Positions 1 to 4,978 of a stretch of DNA of 7,534 nt are shown one piece after another. The stretch is from an uncultured Clostridia bacterium (GTDB lineage: Bacteria > Bacillota > Clostridia > TANB77 > CAG-508), in contig CAPYID010000057.1 in assembly GCA_948739805.1 (NCBI GenBank), positions 1 to 7,534 of the forward strand. The letters run 5' to 3'. Made by a program: the position numbers and the translations under genes. The notes beneath the pieces are model-generated. The model did not search any database. It saw only the letters and a list, made by a program, of their open reading frames with translations, and was not told where the DNA came from. The first letter of the stretch is position 1; every line of letters begins with the position of its first letter.

Positions 1-44
1 CAAGATTTCCACTTGCTAGATTACTTACCCTTTGCTGGGCGCAC
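1..44 (-). mobile_element. Group II intron, 5' end (partial, runs off the left edge)
   Basis: Read on the minus strand, the sequence after the CPBP gene starts with GTGCGCCCAG and continues with AAAGGG a few bases later. This is the GUGYG 5' consensus of group II introns. The GCCC...GGGT arms can form the small first hairpin of domain I, as in the well-known Ll.LtrB intron, which begins GTGCGCCCAGATAGGGTG. A second small stem, CAAG/CTTG, lies at positions 1-15. Group II introns are self-splicing ribozymes and, when they encode a reverse transcriptase, retroelements. Only 44 bases are present, so the class, any encoded protein, domains V/VI and the 3' end cannot be judged. The 5' splice site would be between 45 and 44, directly after the repeat AAATTACAATT. 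Confidence 0.82.
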
Positions 45-45
45 A

Positions 46-59
46 ATTGTAATTTATCT
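46..59 (-). repeat. Junction repeat copy 1, at the intron 5' splice site
   Basis: Minus strand AGATAAATTACAAT; the 10-base core AAATTACAAT is at 46-55. The TAA stop codon of the CPBP gene (56-54) lies inside it. One further T (45) separates it from the intron's GTGCG. It occupies the place where the intron's IBS2 and IBS1 exon sequences should be. Confidence 0.85.
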
Positions 60-818
60 TTTTCTTTTCATAATATTTAAACTATATATTCCTAGTAATA
101 TATAAGTTGGTAAAATGATATATAAACTTATATTCGGATAAGTTGTTATTGTTGTAAAACAATATGGTAAGGCACATACATTTATTATAAAATGCAAAAT
201 AATTGGTAACCATAAGTTGTTAGTTTTCTTATATATCGTTCCAAAATATATTCCCATAGCAATAGTCCATACTACTTTTGTAATTATAACAAGTAAAGGT
301 TGCCCTAAAACACCAAATATATGCCCTAATCCAAAAATAACAGATGATACAATAATTGCTATAATCGTATTGTTTCTTTTTTTATAGCATACTTTTTCAA
401 TAAGATTTAATAATAAGCCTCTCACATATAATTCTTCAACTATTGCAACACCTATATAATATATAATTCCTTCAATTAAAACTTTCCAAATTGTTGGATT
501 ATAATTAAAAGGTTTTAAGCCTATATAAAATGCTATTCCTGATATAATACCTACAATAATTCCTACTATTCCATATTTTTTTAGTCCACTTTTCAACGCT
601 TTTTTATTAAGTCCTAACTTCCAATTAGGACAAAGATACTTTAGTGTAAAAAATGCAATTACTCCAATAATTATAAAGTTAAACATCAAAGTCCAATAAA
701 ATGGTGTAATATCTAAAATTTCAATATTTATAAATAATGCACTAGGTAGTCCACTTATATCCATAAATGCTAATAATATTGTGAGAATGCCAATTATAAT
801 TAACTCTTTCCTTTTCAT
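54..818 (-). CDS. CPBP-family intramembrane metalloprotease (Abi/CAAX-like)
   Basis: The 254-aa hydrophobic protein has about seven or eight membrane segments and carries the three CPBP motifs. These are the EExxxR-type motif (E128, E129, R133), FxxxH (F162, H166) and HxxxN (H209, N213). In this family the glutamates and histidines form the active site of an intramembrane protease related to eukaryotic CAAX prenyl protease 2. Bacterial members act in bacteriocin self-immunity, sensor cleavage or unknown roles, and the substrate here cannot be told. The ATG at 818 follows an AGGAGAG ribosome binding site at the usual distance. The stop codon lies inside the junction repeat, and the gene is the last in the cargo row, immediately before the intron. 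Family assignment is firm; the physiological role is open. Confidence 0.88.
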   Translation of the reverse strand: MKRKELIIIGILTILLAFMDISGLPSALFINIEILDITPFYWTLMFNFIIIGVIAFFTLKYLCPNWKLGLNKKALKSGLKKYGIVGIIVGIISGIAFYIGLKPFNYNPTIWKVLIEGIIYYIGVAIVEELYVRGLLLNLIEKVCYKKRNNTIIAIIVSSVIFGLGHIFGVLGQPLLVIITKVVWTIAMGIYFGTIYKKTNNLWLPIILHFIINVCALPYCFTTITTYPNISLYIILPTYILLGIYSLNIMKRKR

Positions 819-832
819 ACTTACTCTCCTAA

Positions 833-842
833 ATTGTAATTT
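833..842 (-). repeat. Junction repeat copy 2
   Basis: Minus strand AAATTACAAT, followed by T and then TAGGAGAG. It lies 5 bases after the stop codon of the upstream GNAT gene and directly before the ribosome binding site of the CPBP gene. The bases upstream of the core (CTGCA) differ from copies 1, 4 and 5. Confidence 0.85.
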
Positions 843-847
843 TGCAG

Positions 848-1357
848 TTAGATGTTATACATAAATCCAACTTCACAATAATTCTTTTCTCCAATTTCAA
901 TTACTCGTTCTTTGATAATTTTTCCACCCATTTTAGTATAAAACTTTTTAGATGGCTCATTATCTTTTAAACACCATAATATCATCTTTGTTTTATTTTT
1001 GCTCTTAAACTCATTTATAACAAATTGAAATAGTTTTGTTCCTATACCATTGTATTTTAAGTTTGGCTTAACATATAGTGCTGTTATCTCACAATCTATG
1101 TCTTGCATATCTGGTGTAAATTCATTGTTATAAGTATATCTACAAAATCCTACTATTTCGTTTTCAAACTCTGCTACTATAAATCCATTTTTCTGATAAT
1201 TTACTTTAAATCTTTCTATCTTTTCTTCTTTGTTCATAACATTTAAAATAGCATCATCTATGATTCCTTTATATGCTGTTTTCCATCCATTAACTTGAAT
1301 ATCTGCAACACTTGGAATATCTTTTTCTGCAACATTTCTAATTATAATATTTTCCAT
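848..1357 (-). CDS. GNAT-family N-acetyltransferase
   Basis: The 169-aa protein has the full GNAT fold layout. The N-terminal IRNVAEKDIPSVADI segment is followed by GWKTAYKGIIDD (24-35), a signature common in GNATs of this subgroup. Motif A is LYVKPNLKYNGIGT (94-107), whose KYNGIGT loop binds the acetyl-CoA pyrophosphate. Motif B is NEPSKKFYTKMGG (133-145), with the usual tyrosine at 140 that can act as general acid. Substrates in this family range from aminoglycosides and other small amines to protein N-termini, and the sequence does not settle which. The start ATG at 1357 has only a weak ribosome binding site (GAAAGAG). The gene is flanked on both sides by the AAATTACAAT junction repeat, as an exchangeable unit would be. 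Confidence 0.88.
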   Translation of the reverse strand: MENIIIRNVAEKDIPSVADIQVNGWKTAYKGIIDDAILNVMNKEEKIERFKVNYQKNGFIVAEFENEIVGFCRYTYNNEFTPDMQDIDCEITALYVKPNLKYNGIGTKLFQFVINEFKSKNKTKMILWCLKDNEPSKKFYTKMGGKIIKERVIEIGEKNYCEVGFMYNI

Positions 1358-1375
1358 ATTTTATCACTCTTTCAA

Positions 1376-1385
1376 ATTGTAATTT
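1376..1385 (-). repeat. Junction repeat copy 3
   Basis: Minus strand TAAATTACAAT preceded by AAC and followed by T, then TGAAAGAG. It starts 2-3 bases after the stop codon of the 47-aa membrane protein gene and precedes the ribosome binding site of the GNAT gene. Confidence 0.85.
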
Positions 1386-1387
1386 AG

Positions 1388-1531
1388 TTATTTAACAATA
1401 AATCTATAAATTGCGTACGCAACCCATATAAGCCAAGAATATGCCCAAGACTTAAATATAATACTTACTGTTAAATACACGATAGCAACTATTATTGCTA
1501 TTATCCAGTTCATCATTTTTTTCTTATCCAT
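1388..1531 (-). CDS. Small two-helix membrane protein (47 aa)
   Basis: A short reading frame fills the gap between the hydrolase and GNAT genes. Its ATG at 1531 is preceded by a strong AAGGAGG ribosome binding site 9 bases upstream, so it is very likely translated. The product starts MDKKKMMN and has two hydrophobic helices, about residues 9-26 (WIIAIIVAIVYLTVSIIF) and 29-46, with a tryptophan-rich turn (KSWAYSWLIW). The pattern resembles the C-terminal membrane tail found on some Firmicutes Cro/C1-type regulators and on many stand-alone short membrane proteins; that resemblance is from memory. No enzymatic motif is present. It sits between two copies of the junction repeat and is the smallest unit of the row. 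Function unknown. Confidence 0.75.
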   Translation of the reverse strand: MDKKKMMNWIIAIIVAIVYLTVSIIFKSWAYSWLIWVAYAIYRFIVK

Positions 1532-1552
1532 TATTATTTTTCCTCCTTATAT

Positions 1553-1566
1553 ATTGTAATTTATCT
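1553..1566 (-). repeat. Junction repeat copy 4
   Basis: Minus strand AGATAAATTACAAT, identical over 14 bases to copies 1 and 5. The TAA stop codon of the hydrolase is inside it, as in copy 1. It is followed by A, then TATAAGGAGG, the ribosome binding site of the 47-aa membrane protein gene. Confidence 0.85.
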
Positions 1567-2418
1567 TTCATCTAAAAACTTGGTATTTGTTCTATTTCTT
1601 TCTTCTAATTGTCTTTGTTCATTTTCAGATTTTGTTTTAGTATTATCAAATGATTTGCTTTTCAAGTTTCTATTTCTATTAGCAATAAGCTCGTTAATTG
1701 CCATAACATATTGTTGTGGATTATTTATGCTAAAATCTCCATGATAATAATTAGGTAACACTTTAATTCTGCTTCCATTTATCTTTTTATGAATTATACT
1801 CGCTGATTTTTTCATTATTGCTCTTTCTTTATCTCCTACAACTACTAAAACTTTCGATTTTGTACTTGATAAAGAATCTTTAATTTCATATTTTGAGTTT
1901 GCTTCCATAAAAGCAATCATATCTTCCTTACTAATTTTACAAGTATCTCTATAATATTCACTAAATAAATCTTCTCTTATTTTTAAAGACTTAAATTGCA
2001 TTTGTGAAAACCATTTCTTTGATATTAGCCCATAACTCATAGAAAAAGCTGGTCTAATCATTTTATATGTTGCTTTCATAGGAATTGCTAATGCACTCTC
2101 AATAATAGCACAATCACAAATATCATTTTTCCTTGATAAAATTTCTAAAAGAATCTGTCCTCCTAATGATAATCCTCCCATTAAGCGAATATGACCATTA
2201 TAATTATTAGTTATATAATCTATAATTTCTTGTGCATTATCTTCTATGCTTGTAAAACTTCTATCACTATCTGAATGTCCATCTAATATTGGAATAACAA
2301 TATGATAACTTTCTTGTAATTTTTCTGCTTCTTCTCTATAATTCCACCAAGAAAGACCACCACCATGTAATAACATTATTGTATCTTTATTATTATCTCC
2401 ATATTCTTTAAAGTTCAT
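1561..2418 (-). CDS. Alpha/beta-fold hydrolase
   Basis: The 285-aa protein has a complete catalytic set. LLHGGG (16-21) forms the oxyanion hole, and GLSLGG (82-87) is the nucleophile elbow with Ser84. VVGDKE (193-198) supplies the likely acid Asp196, and YYHGD (224-228) supplies His226. The order and spacing are those of MhpC/BioH-like serine hydrolases, which cleave esters or related bonds; the substrate cannot be named. The fold should end near residue 246 (INELIA). The remaining 38 residues or so are a charged, low-complexity tail (NRNRNLKSKS to FLDER) that adds no recognised domain. The stop codon lies inside the junction repeat, so the tail may reflect the way the gene end was joined. 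The start at 2418 follows a GGGGG ribosome binding site. Confidence 0.85.
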   Translation of the reverse strand: MNFKEYGDNNKDTIMLLHGGGLSWWNYREEAEKLQESYHIVIPILDGHSDSDRSFTSIEDNAQEIIDYITNNYNGHIRLMGGLSLGGQILLEILSRKNDICDCAIIESALAIPMKATYKMIRPAFSMSYGLISKKWFSQMQFKSLKIREDLFSEYYRDTCKISKEDMIAFMEANSKYEIKDSLSSTKSKVLVVVGDKERAIMKKSASIIHKKINGSRIKVLPNYYHGDFSINNPQQYVMAINELIANRNRNLKSKSFDNTKTKSENEQRQLEERNRTNTKFLDER

Positions 2419-2445
2419 TTATTATTCCCCCATTCCTAGTGATAT

Positions 2446-2459
2446 ATTGTAATTTATCT
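2446..2459 (-). repeat. Junction repeat copy 5
   Basis: Minus strand AGATAAATTACAAT, starting 1-2 bases after the stop codon of the YjaB-like GNAT gene and followed by A, then TATCACTAGG. It is the most promoter-proximal copy; no copy follows the ABC-F gene. Confidence 0.85.
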
Positions 2460-2460
2460 C

Positions 2461-2883
2461 TTACTTATTCCAAGTCATTGTATATTCTATTTCATCTGTA
2501 TCGTTATCTATATCTTCGTTTGTAATTATAAAATCATTCTTTTTATAAAAATTGATAGCATTTGTATTTTTCTTATATACTCTTAATATCAAATTATTTC
2601 TATTTTCCTTTACTTTATTTAATAGTAATGTTCCTATTCCATTATGCTGACTATTTGTATCTACAAAAATTCCTTCAATATAGTTTGTATTCATTCCAAT
2701 AAATCCTATTATTTTATTATTAACTAAATATACATATAGTTCAGCATTTGGCAAAATACTTTTTACATATTTATAATTGTTTTCCCAATATTCATTTGAA
2801 ATAAAATTATGAGCTTTTATGTTTGCACTTTTCCATATCTGCATTATATCATCTATATCATTATCTTCAAATTTCCTTATCAT
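2461..2883 (-). CDS. GNAT-family N-acetyltransferase (YjaB-like)
   Basis: The 140-aa protein is a compact GNAT enzyme. The N-terminus (IRKFEDNDIDDIMQIWKSANIKAHNFI) and the YWENNY / ILPNAELYVY stretch match the pattern I know from E. coli YjaB-type acetyltransferases. The acetyl-CoA loop is QHNGIGT (79-85), followed by the usual helix. NTNAINFYKKNDF (106-118) is motif B. YjaB binds acetyl-CoA but its natural substrate is not well established, so none is assigned here. The ATG at 2883 follows AAAGGAG and lies 34 bases after the ABC-F stop codon, so both genes share a transcript. Unlike the other junctions in the row, the one upstream of this gene has no AAATTACAAT repeat; the downstream end has it. 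Confidence 0.87.
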   Translation of the reverse strand: MIRKFEDNDIDDIMQIWKSANIKAHNFISNEYWENNYKYVKSILPNAELYVYLVNNKIIGFIGMNTNYIEGIFVDTNSQHNGIGTLLLNKVKENRNNLILRVYKKNTNAINFYKKNDFIITNEDIDNDTDEIEYTMTWNK

Positions 2884-2917
2884 TTTTTCTCCTTTAAAAT
2901 CGCAAATTATTGCATAC

Positions 2918-4402
2918 TTATTTTTCTATCGTTATAATCTTTGTTGCCACTTTTTCTACAAAAATTTTATCGTGTTCAACAAAAATTAGTGTTGGATTAT
3001 ATTTTAAAATTGAATCTTCTATTTGTTCTCTTGTTAGTATATCTATATAATTCAATGGCTCATCCCATATATAAATATTAGCTTGTTCTGATATACTTTT
3101 TGCTATTAAAACTTTCTTTTTCTGCCCTTCACTCATTTCTTCAATTTTTGTATCAAAATCCAATTTTGAAAATCCAATTTTGAATAACATTGCTTTAAAA
3201 ATGCTCTCATCTATTTTATTATCTAGTGCAAATTTTTTTAAGTTTCCTTTTAAGTAATCTGTGTTTTGTGATACATAAGATATTTTTAAATCATTTGCTA
3301 TTTTAAATTCTCCATTGTATTGTATTTCTTGTCCTATAATCAGTTTTAATATACTTGATTTTCCGATTCCATTTTTACCAACTATTGCAATTCTATCTCC
3401 ATTTTTCACTTCAAATGAAACTGGAGAAAATATTATTTTGTCATTGTATTTTATTTGTAAGTTATTTGCTAAAATCAATGGACTTTTTCTACTTTCTATT
3501 GGAATTATTTTTAAACTATCATTTCTATCTACATTTTTTAATAAATTACTTTTTTCATCTATTGCTTTTTCAATTCGTTGTTCCATAACTTTTGATTTTT
3601 TCATCATTTTTGCAGACTTATGCCCTAGATAACCTCTGTCTATTGTTGACTCTGAATTGCTTGTTTTATATTTTGACTTTTCAACTTCATTAGACCATTT
3701 TGCAGTATTTTTTGATGCAATTTCAAGTTTGTTTATATCTTTTTGTAGTCTTTCATTCTGCATTATTTCAAAATTATCTTGTCTGTCTTTATTTTCTTTC
3801 CAAGATGAAAAATTACCCTGCTGTATTTCAATATTAGTATTATTTATAGAAATAATATGATTTACAACTTTATCTAAAAAATTTCTATCGTGAGATACTA
3901 ATATAAACCCTTTTTTCTTTTCCAAGTAATTAACTAAATTATTTCTTGTTTCTATATCTAAATGATTGGTAGGCTCATCTATAAGCAAGAAATTATTTTC
4001 TTTTAAAAATAAACTAATTAACAGTATTTTTATTTGTTCTCCACCACTTAATAAATTAAAATTTCTATAAAGAATTTCTGTATCGCTATTTAATAAATTC
4101 AATTCTTTTATAATTTCCCAATCTTCAATATTTGGAGCAATTTCATTTACTATCTCTATTGCCATTCTATTTTTATTAGTTACTTCAAAAGGGAAATAAT
4201 CTACATCTACATTTTTTGATATTGTTCCTCTATATTCATATTTCCCCTGTAATAGTTTTAAAAATGTAGTTTTTCCTTTACCATTTCTACCTATTAGTCC
4301 TAACTTCCAATCTGTATCTATATTAAATGAAACATTTTCAAATATATTATTTAAACTTCCATCATATCCAAAAGTCAAATTATTTACACTTATTAAAGAC
4401 AT
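2918..4402 (-). CDS. Lsa-type ABC-F ribosomal protection protein
   Basis: The 494-aa soluble protein has two ATP-binding cassettes and no membrane segment, as in ABC-F. Cassette 1 has Walker A GRNGKGKT (38-45), signature LSGGE (118-122), Walker B LLIDE (139-143) and switch His171. Cassette 2 has Walker A GKNGIGKS (342-349), signature MSEGQ (423-427), Walker B IYIWDE (443-448) and His477. The region at about 195-300 between them is the linker that reaches the peptidyl-transferase centre in this family. Length and stretches such as DTDWKLGLIGRNG, QGNFSS and the IWDEPLNY end match Lsa(A)-type proteins. Those protect ribosomes from lincosamides, pleuromutilins and streptogramin A. Which drugs this one covers cannot be read from the sequence. 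The ATG at 4402 follows GGGAGG. It is the first gene behind the cargo promoter. Confidence 0.92.
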   Translation of the reverse strand: MSLISVNNLTFGYDGSLNNIFENVSFNIDTDWKLGLIGRNGKGKTTFLKLLQGKYEYRGTISKNVDVDYFPFEVTNKNRMAIEIVNEIAPNIEDWEIIKELNLLNSDTEILYRNFNLLSGGEQIKILLISLFLKENNFLLIDEPTNHLDIETRNNLVNYLEKKKGFILVSHDRNFLDKVVNHIISINNTNIEIQQGNFSSWKENKDRQDNFEIMQNERLQKDINKLEIASKNTAKWSNEVEKSKYKTSNSESTIDRGYLGHKSAKMMKKSKVMEQRIEKAIDEKSNLLKNVDRNDSLKIIPIESRKSPLILANNLQIKYNDKIIFSPVSFEVKNGDRIAIVGKNGIGKSSILKLIIGQEIQYNGEFKIANDLKISYVSQNTDYLKGNLKKFALDNKIDESIFKAMLFKIGFSKLDFDTKIEEMSEGQKKKVLIAKSISEQANIYIWDEPLNYIDILTREQIEDSILKYNPTLIFVEHDKIFVEKVATKIITIEK

Positions 4403-4436
4403 TATTCCTCCCTACAAATTACTATCTGTTGGGATA

Positions 4437-4465
4437 ATTATATCAGTTTTTCATTATAAAAACAA
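4437..4465 (-). promoter_or_regulatory. Strong promoter for the cargo gene row
   Basis: Minus strand: -35 TTGTTT (4465-4460), a spacer of exactly 17 bases, and -10 TATAAT (4442-4437) with the extended TGA just before it. Transcription would start near 4430, leaving a leader of about 28 bases before the ABC-F start codon. That is too short for the leader-peptide attenuators often found in front of ABC-F genes, so constitutive expression is likely. It is the only clear promoter seen in front of the six-gene row. Confidence 0.8.
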
Positions 4466-4471
4466 TACATA

Positions 4472-4499
4472 TAAAAAACAAGAGATATTTCTACCTCTT
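4472..4499 (-). terminator. Rho-independent terminator of the ICE backbone operon
   Basis: Minus strand stem AAGAGGTA / TATCTCTT (8 pairs, one G-U) closed by a GAAA tetraloop, followed by G and six T. It begins in the stop codon of the split reading frame upstream and ends just before the -35 box of the cargo promoter. It separates backbone transcription from cargo transcription. Confidence 0.82.
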
Positions 4500-4755
4500 A
4501 TAACCAATTGCCCTCTTTTAATCCCAATTTAAAAGTTTCTATTTTCTCTATTCTTTCTATCTCATCATCTAAATTGATATATTCAAGAACAGCTTTCAAT
4601 TCTTCTTTTGTTAAATTTGCTGTTACTACTCTATCTTCAATAAATAGCCTAACATTAGCATATTTATTTTTTATTTCTCTCATTTTATCTTTTATTTGCT
4701 TGTAATCTTTTCTTTTTTGCCAAATATTATATCTATTATCTTCTAAAAATTGCAT
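4498..4755 (-). pseudogene. C-terminal part of a decayed copy of the 204-aa protein
   Basis: These 85 codons (MQFLEDNRYN to GLKEGNWL) align along their whole length with residues 122-204 of the protein encoded at 4979-5593. Shared stretches include EIKNKY, VR-F-ED, LTKEELKAVL versus LTKKEMKAIL, and the end KLGLKEG versus KIGLREG. There is no ribosome binding site before the ATG at 4755. The frame continues upstream without shift through eleven codons to a TAA at 4791-4789, beyond which lies the N-terminal part. It therefore looks like the back half of one broken gene rather than an independent gene, though reinitiation after the TAA would allow a short product. Confidence 0.65.
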
Positions 4756-4788
4756 AATACTATCTATGTATAGGTAGAAAAAGCTATT

Positions 4789-4968
4789 TTATTGTATCTT
4801 CTTGTTTTCTTTATTTTTGAAAAATCTTGTTTTTGTTTCCTTTATTTCTTCTGGCTCTCCATACATTCTTATATAAAAGCATTCTAGTCCATCTCCTCTT
4901 GTTTCGTATATTTCATTCAAAATTTGATTTTCAAATATTTCATTTACTTTATATTCTCTTTTTTCCAT
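4789..4968 (-). CDS. N-terminal part of a decayed copy of the 204-aa protein (59 aa)
   Basis: The peptide EIFENQILNEIYETRGDGLECFYIRMYGEPEEIKET aligns with residues 3-35 of the 204-aa protein just upstream (DLYENKILDDLYEIREGFITSYKKKYGELEET). The similarity stops after that, and the following lysine-rich residues end at a TAA. Relative to the full-length copy, about 70 central residues (roughly 41-113) are missing. I prefer the ATG at 4968, which has GGGTGGAG just upstream overlapping the previous gene's TAG stop. A GTG at 4977 in the same frame would sit inside that ribosome binding site. It may still be translated by coupling to the gene before it. Function unknown. Confidence 0.6.
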   Translation of the reverse strand: MEKREYKVNEIFENQILNEIYETRGDGLECFYIRMYGEPEEIKETKTRFFKNKENKKIQ

Positions 4969-4978
4969 TTTCTCCACC

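Noticed and set aside
830..2460. Classical integron attC sites between the cargo genes
   Set aside because: The junctions are too short (about 25-45 bases) and contain no paired R/L boxes, no GTTRRRY core and no long imperfect palindrome; no integrase is in the window.
45..2460. The five AAATTACAAT copies as a CRISPR array or as promoter boxes
   Set aside because: Spacing is irregular (about 180-890 bases), each interval is a gene rather than a spacer, and the word does not resemble -10 or -35 elements. A conserved RNA-processing or post-stop regulatory signal stays possible and is the main alternative to the intron-target reading.
2902..2913. GCAAATTATTGC palindrome after the ABC-F gene as a terminator or cassette end
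   Set aside because: Only 4 base pairs with no T-run; expected by chance in such AT-rich sequence.
3315..3860. Plus-strand reading frames at 3315-3632, 3355-3588 and 3657-3860
   Set aside because: They lie opposite the ABC-F coding sequence, encode phenylalanine-rich antisense translations and lack ribosome binding sites; they are shadows of the real gene.
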